Counted from the stretch's first letter, positions 1 to 7,660 are shown. The stretch is 10,281 nucleotides of DNA from Deltaproteobacteria bacterium (GCA_016218905.1 JACRCS010000395.1:1-10281); one strand, 5' to 3'. A program made the numbers and translations. The notes: generated from the letters alone by a model not told the origin.

Positions 1-2465
1 AGAAAGAGACGGCGCTCGCCATCACCGTCCCGTCCGACGGCCTCGCGTCGCGACCCGCCCGCGTCTCCGCCGAGAAGCGGATCGAGGGCTTCGGTCTCTC
101 GCCCAAGGGAGAGCGGGCTCTCTTCGTCGCGCGCGGCGACGTCTTCACCGCGCCGATCGAGAAGGGACCGACGCGCAACCTGACCCATTCCTCGAACGCT
201 CACGACAAGCACGCCACCTGGTCCCCCGACGGCAAGACGATCGCCTACGTCTCCGACCGGACGGGCGAGGAACAGGTCTGGCTCGTCCCGCAGGACGGCT
301 CGGGCAAGCCCGAACAGCTGACGACGTCGTTCGGGTCGATGCTCACGGCGCCCGCCTGGTCGCCCGACGGCGCCCGCCTTGCCCTCGCCGACAAGGACGG
401 GAAGCTCTACGTCGTGACCGTGGCCGGGAAGAAGGTCGTCGAGATCGCCGACTACCGTTTCGGCGGCATCTTCGACTACGCCTGGTCTCCCGACGGCGGG
501 CACCTGGCGTTCTCGATGGGCGAGCACACCCAGATGCGCGTCCTCCATGCCTGGAGCGTGGCGGACGGCAAGGTCAAGCGCCTGACGAGCGAGATGTTCT
601 CCTCGTTCGGCCCTGCCTGGGACCCCGAGGGGAAGCTTCTCTACTTCCTCTCGAACCGCGAGTTCGCGCCCCAGATCTCGGATATCGAGTGGAACTTCGC
701 CGGCAACCGCAGGACCGGCATCTTCGCCCTCGCCCTCCGGAAGGACGTTGAGAACCCCTTCGCCCCCGAGAGCGACGAGGTGAACGCGGGCGACGCGAGG
801 GACGGGAAGAAGAACGCGGACGAGGAGGACGGCGCCGACAAGGACGCCACCGGCACGAAGAAGGCGGACGCGAAGGACGGGAAGAAGGAGGCTGCGAAGC
901 CGCCGAAGCCCGTCGTCGTCGAGTGGGACGGCCTCGCCGCGCGCGTCGTCCGCGTCCCGGTGGAGGCCGACAACCTCGACGGCCTCACCGTGACGAAGAC
1001 GGCCCTCCTCTACGCGAAGGAAGGGGCCGCGTTCTACGGCCGCGAGAGCCAGAAGACCTCCCTCGCGATCTACGACCTGAAGGAGCGCGAGGAGACCGAG
1101 CTCGTCGCCGACGTCGACGGCTGGGTCGTGTCGGACGATGGGAAGAAGGTCCTCGTGCGCGGCGACGGCAAGGAGAAGGCTTTCAAGCTGTGGGACGCGA
1201 AGCCGAAGGCGAAGGAGCCTAAGAGCGTCTCGACGAAGGAGCTCGTCGTCGATCGCGTCCCCGCCGAGGAATGGGCGACGATCTTCGACGAGGTCTGGCG
1301 CCGCTACCGCGACTTCTTCTACGTCCGCAACATGCACGGCTACGATTGGAAAGCGATTGGCGACCGGTACCGGCAGCTCCTGCCGTACGTCTCCCACCGC
1401 TCCGACCTCACGTACGTTCTCGGCGAGATGGTCGCCGAGCTGAGCGTCGGGCACGCCTACGTCGAGGAGGGGGACATCGAGCGCCCGGCGCGGGCGAAGG
1501 TGGGCCTCCCCGGCGCCCGCTTCGAGCTCGACGCGAAGACGGGCCGTTACCGCATCGCGGCGATCTTCCGCGGCCACAACGAGGAGGAGAAGTACCGCTC
1601 GCCCCTCACGGCGGTCGGCGTGGATGCCCGCGTGGGCGACTACGTCCTCGCCATCGACGGCGAGGAGCTCGCGGGGAGCGACAACCCCTACCGCCTCCTG
1701 GCGCACAAGACCCACCCCGTCACCCTCACGCTGAACGGCAAGCCGACCCTCGATGGCTCTCGCAAGGTGACGTACGAGCCGCTGGAGAGCGAGGGGGACC
1801 TCCTCTACCTCGACTGGGTTCTCGGGAACCAGGAGAAGGTGGCGAAGCTCTCCGGCGGGCGGATTGGGTACCTGCACATCCCCGACATGGGCGGCCCCGG
1901 CATCTACGAGTTTCTGAAGTGGTACTACCCGCAAATCCGCAAGGAGGGTCTCGTCGTCGACGTCCGCTCGAACGGTGGCGGGAACGTCTCGCAGTGGATC
2001 CTCGAGCGGCTCGACTCGAAGCTCCTCGGGACCCGCTTCGGGATGGCGAGCGACGAGCCGATGACCTACCCCTACGCCGTCTTCCACGGGCACATGGCGG
2101 CGCTCATCAGCGAGACCTCCGCCTCGGACGGCGACATCTTCCCGGCGAGATTCAAGAAGGCGGGGCTCGGCCCGCTCATCGGCAAGCGGACCTGGGGCGG
2201 CGTCGTCGGCATCTCGGGCCGCGGTCCGCTCCTCGACGGCGGGCAGGTCTTCGTCCCGCAGCAGGCGACGAACGACGTCGACGGGACCTACATCATCGAG
2301 GGCTTCGGCGTCGCCCCCGACATCGAGGTCGAGAACGACCCGGCCTCGGTGGCCGCGGGGCGCGACCCGCAGCTCGAGAGGGGCGTCGCGGAGGTCCTGA
2401 AGGCGATCGAGAAGGAGCCGAAGCGGCTCCCGAAGAGGCCCGCGGACCCGGTGAAGACGAAGTAG
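1..2465 (+). CDS. Tricorn-type protease (S41 family), 5' end outside window
   Basis: C-terminal ~820 codons of a tricorn protease homologue. The frame is open from the first bases (first full codon at 3), so the ATG at 339 is internal. Numbering from codon 3: WSPDG-type propeller repeats run to about residue 220; a Lys/Asp/Glu/Ala-rich linker (255-302) lies in the second propeller; then a C1 helical domain (about 424-487), a PDZ-like domain (about 530-590) and the C2 catalytic domain. Tricorn catalytic residues are recognisable: His484 in SVGHAYV, nucleophile Ser708 in SASDGD, Glu766 in IIEGFGV, plus the S41 motif DVRSNGGG. The residue before His484 is Gly, where the archaeal enzyme (Thermoplasma) has Ser745. 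By family knowledge it cuts oligopeptides. Whether it is exported cannot be judged without the N-terminus. It stops with TAG and converges on the binding-protein gene. Confidence 0.93.
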   Translation, partial: KETALAITVPSDGLASRPARVSAEKRIEGFGLSPKGERALFVARGDVFTAPIEKGPTRNLTHSSNAHDKHATWSPDGKTIAYVSDRTGEEQVWLVPQDGSGKPEQLTTSFGSMLTAPAWSPDGARLALADKDGKLYVVTVAGKKVVEIADYRFGGIFDYAWSPDGGHLAFSMGEHTQMRVLHAWSVADGKVKRLTSEMFSSFGPAWDPEGKLLYFLSNREFAPQISDIEWNFAGNRRTGIFALALRKDVENPFAPESDEVNAGDARDGKKNADEEDGADKDATGTKKADAKDGKKEAAKPPKPVVVEWDGLAARVVRVPVEADNLDGLTVTKTALLYAKEGAAFYGRESQKTSLAIYDLKEREETELVADVDGWVVSDDGKKVLVRGDGKEKAFKLWDAKPKAKEPKSVSTKELVVDRVPAEEWATIFDEVWRRYRDFFYVRNMHGYDWKAIGDRYRQLLPYVSHRSDLTYVLGEMVAELSVGHAYVEEGDIERPARAKVGLPGARFELDAKTGRYRIAAIFRGHNEEEKYRSPLTAVGVDARVGDYVLAIDGEELAGSDNPYRLLAHKTHPVTLTLNGKPTLDGSRKVTYEPLESEGDLLYLDWVLGNQEKVAKLSGGRIGYLHIPDMGGPGIYEFLKWYYPQIRKEGLVVDVRSNGGGNVSQWILERLDSKLLGTRFGMASDEPMTYPYAVFHGHMAALISETSASDGDIFPARFKKAGLGPLIGKRTWGGVVGISGRGPLLDGGQVFVPQQATNDVDGTYIIEGFGVAPDIEVENDPASVAAGRDPQLERGVAEVLKAIEKEPKRLPKRPADPVKTK
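765..908 (+). other. Low-complexity charged linker inside the tricorn gene
   Basis: About 48 codons encode an almost purely Lys/Asp/Glu/Ala/Gly segment with an imperfect internal repeat (DARDGKKNAD and DAKDGKKEAA). The DNA shows a matching repeat around gacgggaagaag. It ends in Lys/Pro-rich residues just before the next propeller strand (VVVEWDGL). Charged insertions at this place occur in other bacterial tricorn homologues, so it is probably a flexible loop. Confidence 0.7.
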
Positions 2466-2478
2466 ACCGAGCCGGAAG

Positions 2479-2507
2479 ACGGGGAGCGGGCGCGGCCCGC
2501 TCCCCGT
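2479..2507. terminator. GC hairpin between convergent genes, possible bidirectional terminator
   Basis: A perfect 13-bp stem (2479-2491 with 2495-2507) has a 3-nt loop. It lies 13 bp after the tricorn stop and 12 bp after the end of the binding-protein gene on the other strand. No T-run follows on either strand, so it is not a classic intrinsic terminator. It may still end transcription or protect 3' ends from both sides. Confidence 0.5.
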
Positions 2508-2519
2508 TCGTTCCCAGCG

Positions 2520-4010
2520 TCAGCGCCTGCCGCCCATCGCGCGGGCTTCCGCGATGACGAACAGCCCGTCGGGGCGGCGCGGCAGGTCGATTCCGGCGGG
2601 GAGGATCCGGACCTCGCGGGCGGAGAAGAGGGGTATCCACGGAAGCTCGGCGTCGAGGACGTCCGAGATCACCCGGAGCTTCCTGAGGCGCTCCTGGGGG
2701 CTCGTGGACGAGGCCAGGTCGGCGAGGGCCAGGTCCACTGCCGGGCTGGAGTAACCGGTCCGGTTCAGCGTTCCGAGGCCACGGGAAACGTCCGTGGTGT
2801 GGAAAGCGTTCCTGAGCGCCAGCCCCGCGTCGAGGCCGACGAACCAGCTGTAGAGGTAGAGCGGGCTCTTCCCTCGGATTCGGGCGACGAACTCGTCGGG
2901 CGAGTGGACGACGACGCGCAGGCGGATCCCGGCTTCGGCGACCTGCCGTGCAAGTGCTTCCGCGGCGCGGCGCCCGTTCTCGTTCACGTCGAGAGTGGTG
3001 GCGAAGCCGTCCGGGTAGCCGGAAATCGCGAGGAGCCGGCGCGCCTCGGGCAGGTCGCGTTTCGGAGGGATTCGTCTCGGATCGAATCCGAAGGCGCCGG
3101 GCGGGACGAGCTGACCCACCGGCGTTCCGCCGGAGATGGTCCCGGCCGCCGTCAGCTCCGGGAGCTCGATGGCGAGGCGAAGGGCGCGCCGCACCCGAAC
3201 GTCCTCCATTGGTCCGGCGCCCGCAGAGAAGCCGACGGCAAGGTAGCTGAGCCCGCCGGATTCGGAGGTCACGATTCGGTAGCGGGAATCCGCGCGCGCT
3301 TCGTCGAGCATCTCGCTGGAGGGGTCGAGGGCGGCCATGGGAATCCGCCTGCGCAGGAGCCGAAGACCTTCCGACGAACTCGAGCAGCGACGGAACACCA
3401 CCTCGTCGAAGAGAGGCGAGGGGTGGTGCGGGCGGGAATGGTGCCTGAGGAGGATCCGGTCCGGCGTGTGGGCGACGACCTGAAAAGGTCCGGTCCCGCA
3501 GAAGCGTGTCCCCGCCTTTCGCGGAATGAAGAGCGCGGAAACGGCGAGGAGGAAGTCCTCCGCGGGTCTGTGCGTGAGGAACCGGACGGTTCGCTCGTCC
3601 ACGACCGCGATCCACTTGAGGTCGGCGAGAGCGGCGATCGCCCCCGGAGACGCTCTCGAAGCGAGGACGGCGTCCACGACGTCCTGGCTCGTCACGGGCG
3701 TCCCGTCGTGGAACGCCTCGTTCGCACAGATGCGGAAGACCCAGGTGTCGGGGGTGGGGTTCGTCCAGCTTTCGGCGATCGCCGGCCGGAGCCCGACGGC
3801 GGTCTCTTCGGCGAGGGGTTCGTAGATGGCGGTGAAGAGGCTGCGGGCCACGAGGCGCGAGTCGGCGAACGGGTCGAGCGTGGCCGGGAGGAACGGGACG
3901 AGGACCTCGAGCTTTCGCTCCGGGGGCGACGACCGGTGGCAGGACGCGCCGGAAGCCAGCAGGGCTGCGATACCCAGCACCGCCACCGCGCGCCGTGGCC
4001 GGACCTCCAT
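2520..4010 (-). CDS. ABC transporter substrate-binding protein, family 5 (peptide type)
   Basis: A 496-residue extracytoplasmic solute-binding protein of the SBP_bac_5 family (oligopeptide/dipeptide/nickel type), a usual length. The family signature lies at about residues 74-116: a RPAIAESW stretch, then WVFRI and FHDGTPVTSQDVV. The N-terminus has basic residues (RPRR), a hydrophobic stretch, then Cys24. A lipoprotein anchor is plausible, but position -3 is Gly (GASC), not the usual Leu/Val/Ile. The ATG at 4010 is chosen because it gives this signal peptide and has GAGGGAG just upstream. It is the last gene of the minus cluster, 8 bp after the S46 stop. No permease or ATPase gene is in the window, so it relies on one elsewhere. 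Peptide ligands are inferred from the neighbouring peptidases; metal-chelate or sugar ligands also occur in this family. Confidence 0.88.
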   Translation of the reverse strand: MEVRPRRAVAVLGIAALLASGASCHRSSPPERKLEVLVPFLPATLDPFADSRLVARSLFTAIYEPLAEETAVGLRPAIAESWTNPTPDTWVFRICANEAFHDGTPVTSQDVVDAVLASRASPGAIAALADLKWIAVVDERTVRFLTHRPAEDFLLAVSALFIPRKAGTRFCGTGPFQVVAHTPDRILLRHHSRPHHPSPLFDEVVFRRCSSSSEGLRLLRRRIPMAALDPSSEMLDEARADSRYRIVTSESGGLSYLAVGFSAGAGPMEDVRVRRALRLAIELPELTAAGTISGGTPVGQLVPPGAFGFDPRRIPPKRDLPEARRLLAISGYPDGFATTLDVNENGRRAAEALARQVAEAGIRLRVVVHSPDEFVARIRGKSPLYLYSWFVGLDAGLALRNAFHTTDVSRGLGTLNRTGYSSPAVDLALADLASSTSPQERLRKLRVISDVLDAELPWIPLFSAREVRILPAGIDLPRRPDGLFVIAEARAMGGRR

Positions 4011-4013
4011 CGT

Positions 4014-4020
4014 CTCCCTC
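4014..4020 (-). promoter_or_regulatory. Shine-Dalgarno overlapping the S46 stop codon
   Basis: On the minus strand GAGGGAG overlaps the TGA stop of the S46 gene (4021-4019) and ends 3 nt before the ATG at 4010. This supports the chosen start and suggests translational coupling of the two genes. Confidence 0.6.
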
Positions 4021-6226
4021 ACTGTGGGGGGAGCAGCTCCCTGACCAGGGCGTCTGCTCCGTCCACCCGCTCCATCATCCAGAGCGCGTAGCGCAGGTCG
4101 ACGTTCACGTTCCGCGAACGCTCGGGGTTCCAGCCGAAGTCCCCCGCCACGTTCTCCCAGACTCGGTCGAAGTTGAGGCCGACGACCTCGCCGCTGCCGT
4201 TCATCGTCGGGCTTCCCGAGTTGCCCCCGGTCGTGTCGCCGTCGGTCAGGAAGTCGACCGGCACGCTTCCGAGCAGAGGGTCGGCCCACCGTCCGAAGTC
4301 CGCGGCGCGGGCGGCGTCGAGAACCTTCTTGGGCGTTGCGAACGGCACGGTGCCGCTCTCCTTCTCGAGGACGCCCCGCAGGGACGTCCTGGGCGTCAAG
4401 GTCACCGCTTCGTGTGGGGCGTAGCCCTTCACCGTCGCGAAGGAGACGCGGAGCGTCGAGTTCGCGTCGGGGTAGATCGCCTTTCCCTTCGACGCGCGAA
4501 GCGCCTCCAGGGCGGAGAGGTACCGCGGTCGCCAGACGAGGAGGGCGCCGTTCGTCTCCTTCCGCGCGGCGCGGAGCGCTGCGAATTCGGGATGGAGCGC
4601 GAGCGCCAGCTTCGCGTACGGGTCGGTAGAGGCGGCGAGCGCGGCGTAGGTCGCGTCGACGTTCGAAAGGCGCACCTTCTCGTCGCCGAGTGCCGTGGCC
4701 GCGTCCATCTCCAAGAGCTTGGCCTCGATTGCCCCGGCCGTCGCGCCCCGCCCGAAGGCTTCGTCGAAGGCGCGGACGGCCGCCCCGTGCGAGGCGGCCT
4801 GCGTCCGCTCGATGAGATAGGCGAGCGCCTTGCGGGCCGCGGCGGGGGCGAGGGAGCGGGTCAGGTCCTGCTCTTTCTGCCGCGCCTTGTCCAGGTCGCG
4901 CTCCTGATAGCCGGCCTCCCGCTCGAGGTCGGCCTTCCGGCGCTCGTCGGCGCGGCGCACGGCCGAGAGGGCCGAGCCGAGGAACGAGGAGAGGCGCTCG
5001 ACCTCCTCGAGGAAGAAACGGCGATCCTGTCCGACCCGGTCGGCCGCGAGGATCCTCTCGAGCTCGGCCGGCGCGGCGCCCCACTCCGAGGGGAGGTCCT
5101 TCCGTTTCGCGAGGAACTCCGCCAGCTCCTTCGCCTCCGCCTCCGCGCACGCTTTCACGCCGTTGCGCGCGAGGCCTTCGATCTGGCCGCGCGCGTTCGT
5201 CTCGCCGTTGCCGTAGCTCTTTACGGCCGAGGCGACGCGAAGAGCGGTGTCGGGGTCCTTCTTCCCCTCGGTCTCGAGGATCGCGATGAGATCCGAGAAC
5301 GTCCTTCCGCGGATCGGGTAGAACCACCTCTCCAGGTTCAGGGCGGCGGACGGGGTCAGGTATCGTTGCGTCCGGCCGGGGTAGCCGGCGATCATCACGA
5401 TGTCGCCCTCGGCGATCCCCTTCGCGGCGACCTTCAGCCAGGCCTTCGGCCGGTACGGGACGTTCTCCTTGGCAAAGGGGGCGGGTTTGCCGTCGGGGGA
5501 GACGTAGACACGCAAGACAGAGAAATCGCCCGCGTGGCGCGGCCAGCGAAAGTTGTCCTCCTCACCGCCGAAGTCGCCGACGCCCCGCGGCGGAGCGTAG
5601 ACGAGCCGCACGTCGCGGAACTCGACCTGCTCCATAAGCCGGAACGTCCTCCCGTCCTCGAACGCGGCCACGGCGCAACGTCGGTCGGGCGCCTTCTCGC
5701 ACCCGGCGACGATCTCCTTCTTCGCGCGCTCGACCGCCTCGAACCGGGCGGTGTTCCCTTTGGCTTTCGCGAAGGCACTCCCGGGCCCGCGCACGCGATC
5801 GGTCACGTCGACGAGGCGGGCGAGGAGGCGGACTCTGCCGACGCCCCCTCGCGCCTCGACCTCCTCTGCCCGTGTCCGGGCCACGAATCCTTCCACGAGG
5901 TAGTTCCGTGCCGGGGTCGAGGCGAGCTGGATCGCGGAGAAGGCGCAGTGGTGGTTCGTCAGGAGGAGCCCTTCACCGGAGACGAACGCCCCGGTGCAGC
6001 CGCCGACGTCGATCACGGCGGACAGGAGGCCGCCTCCGGCGCCATCCCAGAGGTCCTTCGCCGTCAGGGCGAGGCCGCGGCTCGAGAGCTCTCCCCAGCG
6101 CGCCGTTCCGAGCGTCGCGAGCGCCTCCGGGGGCCACTGACCTTCATCGGCGGTCGCGGGGAAGGGGATTGCGAGGAACGCGACGAGGGGAGCGAGAAGG
6201 AGGGAGGAGCGAAGGAGCGGCGTCAT
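4019..6226 (-). CDS. S46 family dipeptidyl peptidase, DPP11-like
   Basis: A complete 735-residue S46 exopeptidase (clan PA) that removes N-terminal dipeptides in the periplasm; the family is usually about 700-730 residues. A signal peptide occupies about residues 1-26 (cleavage after ATA). The chymotrypsin-like triad is visible: His93 in TNHHC, Asp234 in RHAGDF, Ser670 in GGNSGSP. The middle (about 310-560) is charged and helical, like the S46 helical cap. The residue 18 after the catalytic Ser is Arg688 (NFDR). In Porphyromonas enzymes this place is Arg673 in DPP11 (Asp/Glu at P1) and Gly in DPP7 (hydrophobic P1), so acidic preference is inferred. GGAGA stands 4 nt before the ATG. It follows the broken hydrolase gene by 57 bp and is 8 bp ahead of the binding-protein gene. 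Confidence 0.95.
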   Translation of the reverse strand: MTPLLRSSLLLAPLVAFLAIPFPATADEGQWPPEALATLGTARWGELSSRGLALTAKDLWDGAGGGLLSAVIDVGGCTGAFVSGEGLLLTNHHCAFSAIQLASTPARNYLVEGFVARTRAEEVEARGGVGRVRLLARLVDVTDRVRGPGSAFAKAKGNTARFEAVERAKKEIVAGCEKAPDRRCAVAAFEDGRTFRLMEQVEFRDVRLVYAPPRGVGDFGGEEDNFRWPRHAGDFSVLRVYVSPDGKPAPFAKENVPYRPKAWLKVAAKGIAEGDIVMIAGYPGRTQRYLTPSAALNLERWFYPIRGRTFSDLIAILETEGKKDPDTALRVASAVKSYGNGETNARGQIEGLARNGVKACAEAEAKELAEFLAKRKDLPSEWGAAPAELERILAADRVGQDRRFFLEEVERLSSFLGSALSAVRRADERRKADLEREAGYQERDLDKARQKEQDLTRSLAPAAARKALAYLIERTQAASHGAAVRAFDEAFGRGATAGAIEAKLLEMDAATALGDEKVRLSNVDATYAALAASTDPYAKLALALHPEFAALRAARKETNGALLVWRPRYLSALEALRASKGKAIYPDANSTLRVSFATVKGYAPHEAVTLTPRTSLRGVLEKESGTVPFATPKKVLDAARAADFGRWADPLLGSVPVDFLTDGDTTGGNSGSPTMNGSGEVVGLNFDRVWENVAGDFGWNPERSRNVNVDLRYALWMMERVDGADALVRELLPPQ

Positions 6227-6283
6227 GTCTTCTCCGACGGGATCGTAGCCCGTCGAGGAGGGCCGTGGTGCCGGGGCGAGGCG

Positions 6284-7072
6284 CTACTTCGTCGCTTCGG
6301 CAAGGAAGGCCCTCATGGCCTCCCACGAGCGCCGGTCGGCCCTCTCGTCGTACGCGGCCCCCTTCGACGGGTCGCTGCCCGACGCCGGGTTCGTGAAGGA
6401 GTGAACGGCTCCCGAGTAGAGAACCATCTGCCAGTCGACTTTCGCGTCGCCCATTTCCTTCTGGAAGGCGGCCACCTCGGCCGGCGGGACGAACGGGTCG
6501 GCGGCACCGTGGAGGGCGAGGACGGGGCACGTGATCCTCTTCGCGTCGACCGGGTTCTTCGTCGCGAGACCGCCGTGGAACGACACGACGCCCGCGAGGG
6601 GCGCCCCGCTGCGCGCCAGCTCGAGCGCCGTCGTTCCGCCGAAGCAGTAGCCGACGGCGAGGATCTACGCGGGGTCGACGCGGCCGCTCCTCGCGAGCGT
6701 GTCGAAGGCCGCTCGGGCACGGGAGCGCAGGAGCGGCAGGTCGCCCTTGTACTTCCCGGCGAGCTGGCCGGCTTCGCTGGAGTCCTTCGCGCGAATCCCC
6801 TTGCCGTAGATGTCGGCCGCGAAAGCGACGTAGCCGAGCTCGGCCAGCTTCCGGGCGCGCCCCTTCGCGTAGTCGCCGAGGCCCATCCACTCGTGGACGA
6901 CGACGACGCCCGGCCGCGTTCCCTTCACCGCGTCGTCGTACGCGAGGAACCCCTCGCAGACCTGGTCCCCGTCCCTGTACTCGACGAGCTCGGTTCTGAT
7001 AGTTCCGGAGGCCGGGAACGCCGCGGCGACGGTGACGGCGAACAGGGAGAAGAAAGGAGAAAGCGTGCGCAT
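6284..7072 (-). pseudogene. Exported dienelactone hydrolase family protein, interrupted by an in-frame TAG
   Basis: Read through, the frame encodes 262 codons of a DLH-family alpha/beta hydrolase with an N-terminal signal peptide (about 1-22, ending PASG). Codon 136 (6667-6665) is TAG, splitting it into a 135-residue front and a back part in the same frame. Everything else looks intact: Glu in VVVHEWMG, Cys143 in GYCFGG, Asp192 in GAADPF, His224 in SGAVHSF. The spacings (49 and 32) nearly match the Cys123/Asp171/His202 triad of the Pseudomonas enzyme. Related proteins typically read VDPxxI-AVGYCFGG here, so a single change from a sense codon such as AAG would explain it. All triad residues lie after the stop, so the short product should be inactive. 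GAGGAGGGA precedes the ATG at 7072. It heads the minus cluster. A recent nonsense mutation or a sequencing/assembly error are both possible; the true substrate is unknown. Confidence 0.85.
6665..6667 (-). other. Premature amber codon in the hydrolase gene
   Basis: Minus-strand TAG sits between VDPA and ILAVGYCFGG, exactly in frame with both halves. No frameshift is needed to join them. Confidence 0.9.
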
Positions 7073-7138
7073 CGGGTGTCCCTCCTCGATTCAATTGGTT
7101 CCGTTGGGCCGGGAAGATACCCGAAACGGGGTCGCTCC

Positions 7139-7153
7139 TGAAACAAGGTTTCA
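7139..7153. promoter_or_regulatory. Candidate operator, TGAAAC-N3-GTTTCA inverted repeat
   Basis: TGAAACAAGGTTTCA is a perfect 6-bp inverted repeat with a 3-bp spacer. It starts 67 bp upstream of the hydrolase ATG, where a repressor or activator could control the minus cluster. The half-site resembles those of LacI-type regulators, but the regulator is unknown and no regulator gene is in the window. Confidence 0.4.
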
Positions 7154-7240
7154 AAATCCAGCGTCCGACCACCAACTCCGGCACGGTCCTTTCATGGGGC
7201 GTGGGGAATGGTCATGGAACGCTCTCCCATCTGGGGCCGC

Positions 7241-7277
7241 CTTGGAACCGAATCCCGGCTAAAAACCGGGTGCCAAG
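7241..7277 (+). promoter_or_regulatory. Two-part stem-loop in receptor leader
   Basis: The outer stem CTTGG (7241-7245) pairs with CCAAG (7273-7277). The inner stem CCCGG (7254-7258) pairs with CCGGG (7266-7270) around a CTAAAAA loop. The internal loop is asymmetric (8 and 2 nt). Each stem is short, so chance is possible. Confidence 0.3.
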
Positions 7278-7456
7278 CGCCGTCAGGTTCGCGCTTTTCC
7301 CCTCAAGCCGCGAAAGGGTATGATCCGAGCGCTCCAAATTATGAGATCTGCCTCCAACTTCCTGCTTTTTCGAGTAGATTCGCAGGCTTGAACGACACTG
7401 CCTTCCGAATTCGAGCGGCCGGCCCGAGGGGCTTGCGCGTTCCTCTTTCGAAGTGG

Positions 7457-7484
7457 GGTCTCCCCTCTGAAGGGAGCCCAGACC
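7457..7484 (+). promoter_or_regulatory. Stem-loop in receptor leader
   Basis: GGTCT (7457-7461) pairs with AGACC (7480-7484), and inside it CCCT (7463-7466) pairs with AGGG (7471-7474) around a CTGA loop. It lies about 185 nt before the receptor start. Function unknown. Confidence 0.35.
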
Positions 7485-7551
7485 AATCAGAAAGGAGAGT
7501 TAGAAGGAGATTCAGAGGACTCGAGAGAACCGACGAGCTTTCCAGAGAACG

Positions 7552-7602
7552 GGCGACGTGGCCGGGAAACCGGATTCCAGAGCCGTCCGGCCTCACGTCG
7601 TC
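7552..7602 (+). promoter_or_regulatory. Long stem-loop in receptor leader
   Basis: The strongest structure in the leader. 7552-7560 pairs with 7594-7602 (9 bp, one G-U), then GCCGG (7561-7565) pairs with CCGGC (7587-7591) after a 2-nt bulge, with a 21-nt apical region. It ends about 50 nt before the Shine-Dalgarno. No T-run follows, so it is not an obvious terminator. It could be a cis-regulatory RNA element or mRNA stabiliser. Confidence 0.45.
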
Positions 7603-7631
7603 AGCATGTGCGCGCTGCCCATCAACATTTG

Positions 7632-7648
7632 GAAATCCACGGGATTTC
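7632..7648 (+). promoter_or_regulatory. 7-bp inverted repeat next to receptor ribosome site
   Basis: GAAATCC (7632-7638) and GGATTTC (7642-7648) are perfect complements around an ACG loop. The arm ends 5 nt before TAGGAGG. As RNA it could affect ribosome access; as DNA it could be an operator. Confidence 0.45.
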
Positions 7649-7653
7649 ACGCT

Positions 7654-7660
7654 TAGGAGG
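7654..7660 (+). promoter_or_regulatory. Ribosome binding site of the TonB-dependent receptor
   Basis: TAGGAGG, a near-perfect Shine-Dalgarno, is 9 nt before the ATG at 7670. It fixes the start, which is followed at once by a good signal peptide. Confidence 0.85.

Noticed and set aside
339..341. ATG as the true start of the tricorn gene
   Set aside because: The same frame continues upstream to the window edge with propeller repeats (WSPDG, YVSDRTG), so this Met is internal.
1271..2557. 428-codon plus-strand frame within the tricorn gene
   Set aside because: Arg/Gly/Pro-rich out-of-frame shadow of the protease.
2293..3615. 440-codon minus-strand frame over the tricorn end and binding protein
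   Set aside because: Arg/Pro-rich shadow overlapping two well-supported genes.
4011..5327. Upstream extension of the binding-protein frame
   Set aside because: The frame stays open by chance inside the S46 gene. The real start is the ATG at 4010 with its own ribosome site and signal peptide.
6284..7072. TAG recoded as an amino acid across the genome
   Set aside because: TAG is used as the ordinary terminal stop of both this gene and the tricorn gene, so general reassignment does not fit.
3995..7141. 1048-codon open frame on the plus strand
   Set aside because: Antisense to the S46 peptidase and the hydrolase, both with clear catalytic motifs. Its composition is Arg/Gly/Glu/Val-rich and it resembles no family.
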